DNA of 64,000 bases from Chryseobacterium defluvii (GTDB lineage: Bacteria; Bacteroidota; Bacteroidia; Flavobacteriales; Weeksellaceae): NCBI RefSeq assembly GCF_003634775.1, contig NZ_RBXB01000002.1, positions 744,001 to 808,000 of the forward strand, written 5' to 3'. Positions 32,217 through 39,664 of the stretch are shown one piece after another (the stretch's first letter is position 1; every line of letters starts with the position of its first letter). The position numbers and the translations under genes are program-made. The notes beneath the pieces were generated by a model. That model did not search any database and had not been told where the DNA came from. It saw only the letters and a program-made list of their open reading frames with translations.

Positions 32217-32323
32217 TATATTTGCAACAGATGGAATAATGATGTCTCTAAGGGACAGTAATTCGAAATTTTTTTTTTTCATCATTTGTGTTTTTTTTTA
32301 ACCGTATCTGAACAGATGCGGTT
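32217..32323 (+). promoter_or_regulatory. Promoter and hairpin leader of the AraC regulator
   Basis: The -7 element TATATTTG is at 32217-32224. About 75 bp downstream, AACCGTATCT (32300) pairs with AGATGCGGTT (32314) around GAAC. A long T-run precedes the hairpin, so it could stall or attenuate transcription, or be an RNA fold. The ATG is at 32368. Confidence 0.5.
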
Positions 32324-32367
32324 TATTATTGATTCAATAAAATAACACCTATTACCGTTTTGAGATT

Positions 32368-33234
32368 ATGAAAGAACTTTTAACAGAACCTTTTTTACAT
32401 AATGGTAATGATTTTAAGGAGATCAATACAAAGGACATATCAGATTTGTTATCGCTAAGGCCGGAGCAACTTTTCCAGCCCCATAGGGTTTCATTTTATG
32501 TGATTCATCTTTTTTATGAAGGCTTTGGGAAACATTCTGTTGATTTTAATAGCATTGATATTAAAGAAAAGCATATCCTGTTTGTTTCGCCGGGACAGAC
32601 CGCACAGTTTCATCATCCGGCAGATTACAAAGGGCGGGTTCTGATTTTCACTGAAAATTTTTTTTGCAGAAATAATGCCCAAACCCAATTTCTGGGACAA
32701 ACCTGTCTGTTTAATGATCCGTTGAAGCTGCCCTATTTTTGTGTGGATGATAGGTTTGAAGAGATTGTAAACCTGTTTGGTTTTATTCAGAAAGAGTTAG
32801 AAAGACCCTTCAGTGAAATAAAGTCTTCGATCATCAATAACTATCTTTTTAATATATTACTTATTGCGGAAGAACTTTACCACCCGATGGATACTATTCT
32901 CGATACCCATCCGTATAAAATCCTGGTTTCGAAATGTAAAAGTATAGCCAACAAGGATCTTAGTTGTCAGTATCCAATTCAATATTTTGCAGATCAGTTG
33001 AATGTGAGCATAAGGACGCTGGAAAAAGCATTTGTTGAGGTAGAAAAAATCACTCCTAAAAAATGGTTAACGGAAAGAATGATTTTAGAGATGAAAAGAA
33101 ATCTGGTCTACAATGAAATTAGCATCAGTGAAATTGCATATACTCTTGGATTTAAAGAAGTAACGAACTTTACAAAATTTTTCAAAGCGAAAACAGGGCA
33201 GACTCCTTCTCAGTTTAGAGAAAATTTACAATGA
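32368..33234 (+). CDS. AraC-family transcriptional regulator
   Basis: The protein has 288 residues. Residues 1-165 are a ligand-binding region with a small beta barrel (LFYEGFGKHSVDFNSIDIKEKHILFVSPGQTAQFHHP, the usual cupin-like sensor with HxP). The C-terminal 100 residues are two AraC HTHs: IQYFADQLNVSIRTLEKAFVEVEKITPKKWLTERM, then ISEIAYTLGFKEVTNFTKFFKAKTGQTPSQFRENL. AraC proteins usually activate a nearby gene; the divergent VOC gene is a candidate. It ends at a 13-bp hairpin terminator at 33248. Confidence 0.93.
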   Translation: MKELLTEPFLHNGNDFKEINTKDISDLLSLRPEQLFQPHRVSFYVIHLFYEGFGKHSVDFNSIDIKEKHILFVSPGQTAQFHHPADYKGRVLIFTENFFCRNNAQTQFLGQTCLFNDPLKLPYFCVDDRFEEIVNLFGFIQKELERPFSEIKSSIINNYLFNILLIAEELYHPMDTILDTHPYKILVSKCKSIANKDLSCQYPIQYFADQLNVSIRTLEKAFVEVEKITPKKWLTERMILEMKRNLVYNEISISEIAYTLGFKEVTNFTKFFKAKTGQTPSQFRENLQ

Positions 33235-33247
33235 TATCCCATAAAAA

Positions 33248-33277
33248 AAAATCCACAATGCTAACATTGTGGATTTT
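33248..33277. terminator. Bidirectional terminator, AraC and small hypothetical gene
   Basis: AAAATCCACAATG pairs with CATTGTGGATTTT around CTAA. It has A-run and T-run on both sides and lies between convergent genes. Confidence 0.92.
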
Positions 33278-33296
33278 GACAAGTAATATATTATAA

Positions 33297-33713
33297 TTAA
33301 GATTCGGTTTTCATTAATCTGTAGTTCAATGAAATGGGTTCTTTGCCAAATAAACAGGCAAATATATTCTGGAATTCATGGATGTATTTACACCGGATCG
33401 CATTACCATATATTTTAAGCCCGTCAACAATTTTTCTTGAGCTTAAGTCAATATCATACTTTATAAACGGTTCAGGTCTTTCATACCGGATTCTCTGTTC
33501 AGAACTGTAGGTCCTTGAGAAACCGAATTTTTCAAGCCATTCTTCTGTGATTTTGATAGGCTTGATAGTATCCGCCGGAACTGACACGCTCTGGATGTCA
33601 TTTTCAATTCGCACAAAATAATTTTTTTCATTGTTTTGGAATATCTCAGCTATGGTAAAAATCTGATTTTTATATTCCACTAGATTCCTAATCTTTAGAT
33701 CTGCAACGTTCAT
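33297..33713 (-). CDS. Hypothetical protein
   Basis: I use the ATG at 33713 (MNVADLKIRNLVEYKNQIFTI), giving 138 residues. The sequence begins with a small beta domain (RNLVEYKNQIFTIAEIFQNNEKNYFVRIE), continues with IKPIKITEEWLEKFGFSRTY, a pattern I recall from short proteins common in Bacteroidota chromosomes and prophages, and ends with a helix (AIRCKYIHEFQNIFACLF). The function is unknown. No phage genes are nearby. The upstream gap is long (665 bp, 33714-34378). Confidence 0.72.
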   Translation of the reverse strand: MNVADLKIRNLVEYKNQIFTIAEIFQNNEKNYFVRIENDIQSVSVPADTIKPIKITEEWLEKFGFSRTYSSEQRIRYERPEPFIKYDIDLSSRKIVDGLKIYGNAIRCKYIHEFQNIFACLFGKEPISLNYRLMKTES

Positions 33714-34052
33714 ATTATTATATTTTTTGTGTGGGTTTGGGTACAAGTATGTGTTGGTAAAATTATACTTACAAATATTATGCCTTATTTGTTATTTTTT
33801 TTAATATATATATTAATTATGATGCAAATAATTTAATAATTATTAATGATTGGTTCAAATTAAGCATAGCTTGCTGTGATCCGGTATCCGGAAGTTGTTC
33901 ATATCAAACATGTTAATTCCATATTCCAATTGAATGAACACCTATGAATAATACTAATGCAGTAGCATATCATCAATCCGCTTAAGCATTAGGTTGCACC
34001 AATGTTAAAGATATTGTCATTAATGAAGTTTTTGGTGACAGGCGGTTGGTGA

Positions 34053-34088
34053 ATTACAGGGCAGGCTATCTTTGTTAATGGCGGGTAA
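34053..34088 (+). pseudogene. Relic of a short-chain dehydrogenase C-terminus
   Basis: In the 665-bp gap 33714-34378, the plus frame from 34053 reads ITGQAIFVNGG and then stops, the typical end of SDR enzymes. Just before it, another frame reads VKDIVINEVFG, which fits the usual VxDIAxAVxFLAS region. Frameshifts break it and no start remains. The rest of the gap is AT-rich with long T-runs and no gene seen. Confidence 0.55.
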
Positions 34089-34318
34089 GCCACCAGAGAG
34101 TAGATTTTAAAGTTTTATAAATGAGATGGTTGTGTATGTTGCCATCTTTTTTTGCAATAATTACAGTATTTGTTTTTTTTTTTGTTAATTTATGGAGAAA
34201 TAAAAACAGTAAATGAATATTTAAATTCTTAGAAAAATCAATTCAAAAATGTGAAATAATTTGATATTCAATAGATAATTTAAAAGAAACTTAACTATAG
34301 TTTTTTTTTGATTAAAGG

Positions 34319-34350
34319 TTGAAAATCTGGCTTCAAAAATCATATATTTG
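34319..34350 (+). promoter_or_regulatory. Promoter of the AONS/SPT-like gene
   Basis: TTG at 34319-34321 and TATATTTG at 34343-34350 are separated by 21 bp. The location supports the ATG at 34379 as the start, and argues against the TTG at 34319. Confidence 0.8.
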
Positions 34351-34378
34351 TTCCTTTAAACAGCTAAAACAATTAAGG

Positions 34379-35635
34379 ATGAATATTGATTTTTTAACAG
34401 CCACATTTAAGGATTTTGAGAATATCCCCAATTACGATATTGCTCAAAGAGCAGATTATTTTTATGAATTTCTGAATCATATGAAATCTAGAGGACACAT
34501 GAATTACAGATTAAAAAATGTTTCGGGAACCAATGCAACATTAAATATAAATATTGCAGATCAAAAAAAAGAGTATGTAAGCTTCGTTTCCAGCGATTAT
34601 TTGGGATTTACACAGCATCCTAAAGTGAAGCAGGCTGCCATTGAAGGTATAGAAAAATACGGAACGGGTACCGGTGCAACTCCGCTTATCGGCGGATATT
34701 TTGATTATCACTATGCATTGGAGAAAAAAATTGCCAGCTTTTTCGGGAGAAATGAAGATGAAGCAGTGATATATACTACCGGATATACCGCTAATAGTGC
34801 CACTTTGCAGATTTTAATGCATAAAGAAGATCTTGCTATTTTAGATATGGCTGTGCATGCCAGTGTACATGAAGGATGTGCTTTTACCAATAAAAAAACA
34901 TTTCCGCATAATAATTTGGAAGCTTTGGAACACATTTTGAAGATATCTGAACATACGTACCGTACAAAACTTGTTGTAGTAGATGGAGTATATTCTCAGG
35001 ATGGGGATAGTTCACGTCTTAATGAGATATATGATCTTGTAAAAAAATACAATGCTTATCTTATGGTAGACGATGTACATGGTGTGGGAATTTTAGGAGA
35101 AACCGGAAGAGGAACAATTGAGCAGGCAGGTTTACTAGATAAAGTGGATTTCATTACAGGTACATTCAGCAAAACTTTTGGTAACCTGGGCGGGTTTGTG
35201 ATTACGAATAAAAAAATCGCATCATTCCTTAAATTCCAATCCAGGCAGCAGATATTCTCAGCAACAGCCCCCCCGTCTTCATTAGGGATAGTGAAAGCGA
35301 TCGACTTGATTGACGAAGAACCGATCTGGAGAGAAAGGCTTTGGAATAATATCAACTATTTCAAGAAAGGACTTGATGATTTAGGTTTGGATACAGGAAT
35401 CACTTGCTCCGCAATTATCCCGGTGAAAATAGGGGATCAGAATAAGATGTGGGATATCGGAAAAATGCTAATTGATGAAGGCGTGTATACCAATCCAATT
35501 ATGTATCCTGCCGTAGCAAGAAAAGATGCACGGATAAGAATGAGTGTAACAGCGAGACATGAAAGAGAGCATCTTGACAGAACATTAAATGTATTTGATG
35601 ACATTAATAAAAAAATGCATATCGCGAAAAAATAA
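34379..35635 (+). CDS. AONS/serine palmitoyltransferase-like PLP enzyme
   Basis: The start is the ATG at 34379 behind the promoter, giving 418 residues. The alpha-oxoamine synthase family condenses an amino acid with an acyl thioester. It shows YVSFVSSDYLGFTQHPKVK, YGTGTGATPLIGGYFDYH, VDDVHGVGILGETGRG and the PLP-binding Lys265 in GTFSKTFGNLGGF. In Bacteroidota close relatives are serine palmitoyltransferases for sphingolipids, or cysteate acyltransferases for sulfonolipids, which Chryseobacterium makes; 8-amino-7-oxononanoate synthase is another possibility. The extra N-terminal helices (YDIAQRADYFYEFLNHMKSRG) favour the lipid enzymes. A TetR gene follows 7 bp later. Confidence 0.85.
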   Translation: MNIDFLTATFKDFENIPNYDIAQRADYFYEFLNHMKSRGHMNYRLKNVSGTNATLNINIADQKKEYVSFVSSDYLGFTQHPKVKQAAIEGIEKYGTGTGATPLIGGYFDYHYALEKKIASFFGRNEDEAVIYTTGYTANSATLQILMHKEDLAILDMAVHASVHEGCAFTNKKTFPHNNLEALEHILKISEHTYRTKLVVVDGVYSQDGDSSRLNEIYDLVKKYNAYLMVDDVHGVGILGETGRGTIEQAGLLDKVDFITGTFSKTFGNLGGFVITNKKIASFLKFQSRQQIFSATAPPSSLGIVKAIDLIDEEPIWRERLWNNINYFKKGLDDLGLDTGITCSAIIPVKIGDQNKMWDIGKMLIDEGVYTNPIMYPAVARKDARIRMSVTARHEREHLDRTLNVFDDINKKMHIAKK

Positions 35636-35642
35636 ATAAATT

Positions 35643-36275
35643 ATGCCTAGAAAAGTAGTGCAAGGCCCGATTAGGGACAAAGAGAAAACAAAACAAAAAC
35701 TGCTTGCAGCAGTGGGTAAAATCCTGAGAGTGAAAGGGTACTCAGGATTAAAGGTAAGTAAGATTGCAGCTGTAGCCGGTTTTGATAAAAAGCTGATCTA
35801 CGAGTACTTCGGAAGTACAGACAAACTTATTGATGAATATATCAAGTCTCAGGATTACTGGAGTAAATTTAATCCCAATGTAGAAGAGGAAAAGGTAACA
35901 ACAATCGGTAAAGAAGTTCTGACACAAGGAATATTGATGCAATTTGAGAGTTTGAAGAAAAATAAAGAACTCCAAAAGATTATTCTTTGGGAACTTTCCG
36001 AAAGCAAACCTATACTTAAAAAGCTGGTACAGCAGAGAGAAGATGTGGGAGCTGAGTTATTTGCAGTTACAGACCCGATTTTCGGTGAAAATTCCAAAAG
36101 GTTTAGAGCAATTTTAGCTTTGATCGTATCAGGAGCATATTATCTTAACTTGTATCCGGCTTATAACGCTAATGAATTTTGCGGGCTTGATATGAAAACT
36201 GATGAAGGCCGGTCTGAAATTGAAAAAGCGATTGTTGATATCATAGATTTTGCATATCAGAAAGTGAAAAAATAA
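35643..36275 (+). CDS. TetR/AcrR-family regulator
   Basis: The protein has 210 residues. Residues 10-65 form the TetR HTH (KTKQKLLAAVGKILRVKGYSGLKVSKIAAVAGFDKKLIYEYFGSTDKLIDEYI). The rest is a helical ligand-binding and dimerisation domain. The gene starts 7 bp after the AONS/SPT-like gene and is surely on its transcript, so it may regulate lipid-base synthesis according to a lipid ligand. No target site is identified. An alternative is autoregulation of the promoter at 34319. Confidence 0.93.
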   Translation: MPRKVVQGPIRDKEKTKQKLLAAVGKILRVKGYSGLKVSKIAAVAGFDKKLIYEYFGSTDKLIDEYIKSQDYWSKFNPNVEEEKVTTIGKEVLTQGILMQFESLKKNKELQKIILWELSESKPILKKLVQQREDVGAELFAVTDPIFGENSKRFRAILALIVSGAYYLNLYPAYNANEFCGLDMKTDEGRSEIEKAIVDIIDFAYQKVKK

Positions 36276-36354
36276 AATAGTTTTCGGGTTTGATCAGAAA
36301 TGATTTTGTTGATAATTTGAAGACTTTTGGCTTTCAGATTAAAACTATATTTCT

Positions 36355-36362
36355 TACTTTTG
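36355..36362 (+). promoter_or_regulatory. Candidate -7 element of dnaX
   Basis: TACTTTTG at 36355-36362 sits directly before the ATG at 36367, so the transcript would be nearly leaderless. The nearest TTTG upstream is about 25 bp away. Confidence 0.4.
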
Positions 36363-36366
36363 GGCA

Positions 36367-37449
36367 ATGGAAAATTTTATAGTATCTGCGAGGAAATACC
36401 GTCCACAAGAATTTGAGACTGTTGTCGGGCAATCTCATATTACAGATACTTTAGAGCATGCAATAGGAGAAAATCAGTTGGCTCAGGCTTTACTGTTCTG
36501 CGGGCCTCGTGGTGTCGGGAAGACGACCTGTGCCAGGATTCTTGCGAGAAAAATCAATGAAAAGGATGGTTCCGTTTCAGAAGACGGCTTTGCCTATAAC
36601 ATTTACGAGTTAGATGCGGCATCCAACAACTCTGTTGATGATATCCGTGAGCTTATAGATCAGGTTCGCTTTGCGCCTCAGGTGGGTAAATACAAGGTAT
36701 ATATCATCGATGAGGTTCATATGTTATCGTCCGCAGCTTTCAATGCTTTTCTTAAAACTTTGGAAGAGCCGCCTGCACATGCTATTTTTATTCTGGCTAC
36801 CACGGAAAAGCATAAAATCATTCCTACGATTTTATCACGTTGTCAGATTTATGATTTTAAAAGGATCACCATTGAAGATATTCAGGGGCATTTAAGAAAA
36901 ATTGCTCAGCAGGAATCTATTCAATACGAAGATGATGCTTTATATCTGATTGCTCAAAAAGCGGATGGAGCTTTAAGGGATGCCCTTTCCATATTCGACA
37001 GGCTTTCCACATTTTCCCAGAAGAATATCACGTTGGCAAAAGCAGCCGAAGTTCTCAATATTCTGGATTATGATCAGTATCTTACCATTGTAGATCTCGC
37101 GAAAGAAAATAAAATCCCGGAAGTGCTTTTTGCATTTAACGAGATTGTAAAAAGAGGTTTTGATCCGCATATTTTTATTGCAGGACTTGGAAACCACTTC
37201 AGGGACCTGATGATGGCTCAGAATTCTTCGACCATAGATTTAATAGAAGTGGGAGAGAAAACGAAAGCAAAATTTGTAGAGCAAGGGCAGAAATGGACCG
37301 CACAGCAACTTATCGATGCTGTGGAGATTTGTAATTATGCCGATATTAATTACAAGAACTCTAAAAATCCCAGACTTACCGTTGAAATTGCATTGATGCA
37401 ATTGGCTTCTTTGACCGCTGGTTTAGATTCTAAAAAAAAAAGTTCATAA
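36367..37449 (+). CDS. dnaX: DNA polymerase III subunit gamma (dnaX zero frame)
   Basis: The ORF has 360 residues. It shows YRPQEFETVVGQSHI, Walker A GPRGVGKTTCARIL, ELDAASNNSVDDIREL, Walker B VYIIDEVHMLS, and SRCQIYDFKRI with the collar domain AGLGNHFRDLMMAQNS. The ATPase runs the clamp loader. The Cys zinc module normal for many DnaX proteins is missing (INEKDGSVSEDGFAYNIYELD), as I recall for flavobacteria. The frame ends SKKKSS at a ten-A run (37432-37441). The tau C-terminus continues in the -1 frame (37442-38063), so this product is likely gamma. It lies beyond a 90-bp gap from the TetR gene. Confidence 0.93.
   Translation: MENFIVSARKYRPQEFETVVGQSHITDTLEHAIGENQLAQALLFCGPRGVGKTTCARILARKINEKDGSVSEDGFAYNIYELDAASNNSVDDIRELIDQVRFAPQVGKYKVYIIDEVHMLSSAAFNAFLKTLEEPPAHAIFILATTEKHKIIPTILSRCQIYDFKRITIEDIQGHLRKIAQQESIQYEDDALYLIAQKADGALRDALSIFDRLSTFSQKNITLAKAAEVLNILDYDQYLTIVDLAKENKIPEVLFAFNEIVKRGFDPHIFIAGLGNHFRDLMMAQNSSTIDLIEVGEKTKAKFVEQGQKWTAQQLIDAVEICNYADINYKNSKNPRLTVEIALMQLASLTAGLDSKKKSS
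37432..37441 (+). promoter_or_regulatory. A10 slippery site in dnaX
   Basis: Ten consecutive A residues, followed by G, straddle AAA codons (TCT AAA AAA AAA AGT TCA TAA). A shift to the -1 frame, by ribosome or polymerase slippage, joins the gamma ORF to the tau extension. A homopolymer sequencing or indel error is the alternative. Confidence 0.7.
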
Positions 37450-38063
37450 TATTAGCCCCGTTCCTTCATGAAAAAATTGAGGTAAAGCCCATTAGCAAGC
37501 CACAAGAAAAGATTGAAGAAAAAATTGAAGAACAAGAAAGCTTGGATAATACCCCTCAGGAAATTATCATAAAAAAAGCTTCCAAACCTCTGTCAAGGAA
37601 AACGGTTTCTTCAGGATTCAGTATTCATTCTTATTTGAATAAAGAAGAAAAAGAAGAAAAACAAGAATCCCAGGCTATAAAAACGGAAAATCTTCCGCAA
37701 AACCACTTTACCGAAACCGACCTGCAAATGGAATGGAATTTGTTATTAAAACAACTCCAGTCTAAAGACCCGTTTGTTTATAACGCAATCAAAGCATTTA
37801 AACTGGTTAAGGCAGATGAGAATGCGATCAAGGTTTTATATCCTTCAGATTCTGCTAAAGTGGAATTTGATAAGATCAGTGGGGAATTTTTCAATCACTT
37901 CAAAAGAAAAGTTCATAACTATGCCATTGAAGTGGAATATAAGAAAGATCACGAAAATCTTAAGATTGAAATCGTTACTAAAAAGAAGGTATTTGAGAAA
38001 TTCGTGGACAAAAATCCATTACTGAAAGATTTAGACGATTTATTAAAGTTTGATTTGACATAA
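37442..38063 (+). CDS. dnaX: DnaX tau-specific C-terminal extension (-1 frame)
   Basis: The -1 frame is open from the A10 run to TAA at 38061-38063 and gives about 205 residues, for a full tau of roughly 565. The first part is a charged linker (IEVKPISKPQEKIEEKIEEQE), followed by a lysine-rich stretch (EIIIKKASKPLSRKTVSSG) and a folded end (TDLQMEWNLLLKQLQSKDPFVYNAIKAFKLVKADEN...). This arrangement matches the tau C-terminal domains, which contact DnaB and the polymerase. There is no plausible independent start, and the reading continues directly from the gamma frame, so I do not treat it as a separate gene. Confidence 0.8.
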
Positions 38064-38077
38064 ATTTTCTATATTTG
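38049..38077 (+). promoter_or_regulatory. Promoter near the end of dnaX
   Basis: TTTG at 38049 and TATATTTG at 38070-38077 have a 17-bp spacer. This is a good Bacteroidota promoter, but the next gene (DAHP synthase) starts 385 bp further on, so a leader RNA or a separate small RNA is possible. Confidence 0.6.
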
Positions 38078-38461
38078 TCGAATCATTTTGTAAAAAGGAA
38101 TTTTACAAGCCAAAAATATTTAGGAAAAGTTAAAAAAATTACAAGCTAAGGCACATAGAAAGTGGAAAAACGATTTATCCCATATCTGTCTCATAGTAAA
38201 GCTGCTTATTTTGTAAGCGGTTATTTTAGCTTTCCTGCTATCTATTATAGAAATTTCAGAAACTATTACCGATTTTATTGGTATTGCTAACTGAATTTCT
38301 TTCTCAAAAAAAACAGGCATTCTAAGAGCTCTCTTAATTTCCTGAATCCATTAAAATTTTTAAACGGCATTTTTTGAAAGGAATTATAAAGTAAATTTTA
38401 TAATGAAAGAACTATTGGTGTAATTTTAAAAAGAAATAAGAATATTAACAAAAATAAAAAG
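38078..38461 (+). other. 384-bp leader or candidate non-coding RNA
   Basis: The region follows a good promoter and contains no convincing gene. It holds a hairpin (GCTTA/TAAGC inside AAAGCT/AGCTTT, at 38198-38233). A 42-codon GTG ORF at 38162-38290 is rich in aromatic residues and is probably chance. It may be the 5' leader of the DAHP synthase gene or an independent RNA. No known riboswitch or RNA family is recognised. Confidence 0.35.
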
Positions 38462-39541
38462 ATGAATTTAAAAGACTTGAAGAATGAGTGGGTTAACGAA
38501 TTTTCGCAGCCACTGATGATTGCGGGACCTTGTAGTGCGGAAAGTGAAGCCCAGATGCTGGAGACCGCCAGAAGAATAAGAGAAACCCATGCGCAGGTGC
38601 CTATTTTCCGTGCAGGAATCTGGAAGCCACGTACAAAACCCAACGGTTTTGAAGGAGTAGGAGTAATTGGCCTGAACTGGCTTAAAAAAGTAAAAGAAGA
38701 ATATGGCTTCAAAACCGCGACGGAAGTAGCCAATGCGCATCACGTTTTTGCAGCGTTGGAAGCTGATGTGGATATTCTTTGGATCGGGGCCCGTTCTACC
38801 GTAAATCCATTTACTGTCCAGGAAATTGCCATGGCTTTAAGAGGAACCCATAAACCAGTTTTGGTTAAAAACCCGGTGAATCCGGATTTAGCCTTATGGA
38901 TTGGGGCTTTGGAAAGACTTTTAGGGCAGGATATTAAAAATTTAGGAGTAATTCACAGAGGGTTTTCAACTTACCAGAAAACGAAATACAGAAATAATCC
39001 GAACTGGCAGATTGCCCTGGACTTCAAAAGTCAGTTCCCGAATATTCCAATGATAATAGACCCTTCCCATATTTGCGGAAACAGAACCGGTTTGGCGGAT
39101 GTTACCCAGGAAGCCATGAACGTAGGCTACCAGGGAGCTATCATTGAAACTCACTCTAATCCCGATGAAGCCTGGAGTGATGCGTCGCAACAAATTACCC
39201 CGGAGGTCCTGGCTGAATTGATCGGAAATTTAAAAATAAGAAACTCCGGACTGGCAGGGTTTGATGAAGCCATGGGAAGACACAGGACGTTAATTTCTGA
39301 TATCGACTTTCAGCTAATCGAACTTCTTTCTCAAAGAATGAAAATTTCAGAAAAGATCGGTAAGCTTAAAAAAGAAAACGATATCGCTATTTTCCAGCCG
39401 GAACGTTGGAAAGTGATTACGGAATATGCTACTCAGAAAGCTAAAGAAACAGGGATGTCACAGGAATTTATTGAGAAAGTATTCAAGGCGATTCATGAAG
39501 AGTCGATTGAAGTACAGAATAGTATCATGATCGACAGATAA
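38462..39541 (+). CDS. Bifunctional DAHP synthase/chorismate mutase
   Basis: The protein has 359 residues. Residues 1-265 match KDSA-like (AroG-beta type) DAHP synthases: MIAGPCSAESEAQMLETAR, FRAGIWKPRTKPNGFEGVG, LVKNPVNPDLALWIGALERL and IDPSHICGNR with the metal ligands. The enzyme condenses phosphoenolpyruvate and erythrose 4-phosphate for aromatic amino acids. Residues 270-355 are an AroQ chorismate mutase (HRTLISDIDFQLIELLSQRMKISEKIGKLKKENDIAIFQPERWKVI). The fusion is typical of Bacteroidota. The long leader upstream may regulate it. Confidence 0.93.
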   Translation: MNLKDLKNEWVNEFSQPLMIAGPCSAESEAQMLETARRIRETHAQVPIFRAGIWKPRTKPNGFEGVGVIGLNWLKKVKEEYGFKTATEVANAHHVFAALEADVDILWIGARSTVNPFTVQEIAMALRGTHKPVLVKNPVNPDLALWIGALERLLGQDIKNLGVIHRGFSTYQKTKYRNNPNWQIALDFKSQFPNIPMIIDPSHICGNRTGLADVTQEAMNVGYQGAIIETHSNPDEAWSDASQQITPEVLAELIGNLKIRNSGLAGFDEAMGRHRTLISDIDFQLIELLSQRMKISEKIGKLKKENDIAIFQPERWKVITEYATQKAKETGMSQEFIEKVFKAIHEESIEVQNSIMIDR

Positions 39542-39559
39542 CAGTTGCCTGAGAAAATT

Positions 39560-39637
39560 TTAGGGCTTAGGATTCAGGGACGAGAGGTTCTGCATTTGCA
39601 GTGAGAATTTCTCCAAGCCTTACATCCTAAGCCCTAA
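39560..39637. repeat. 14-bp inverted repeat flanking a 50-bp spacer
   Basis: TTAGGGCTTAGGAT (39560) and ATCCTAAGCCCTAA (39624) are exact complements. They lie between the DAHP synthase gene and the rsgA promoter. The T-poor flank argues against a standard terminator. Confidence 0.7.
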
Positions 39638-39642
39638 TTCAT

Positions 39643-39650
39643 TATATTTG
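39643..39650 (+). promoter_or_regulatory. Candidate -7 element of rsgA
   Basis: TATATTTG lies 15 bp before the ATG of rsgA, giving a very short leader. Confidence 0.6.
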
Positions 39651-39664
39651 CAGTAACAATATTT

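Noticed and set aside
37542..38063. The second dnaX reading frame as an independent gene
   Set aside because: It starts only with TTG, and the -1 frame is open from the A10 run; the sequence continues the DnaX protein.
38162..38290. A 42-codon GTG ORF before the DAHP synthase gene
   Set aside because: It is rich in aromatic residues, has no ribosome binding signal and lies in a structured, AT-rich region; chance is the simplest explanation.
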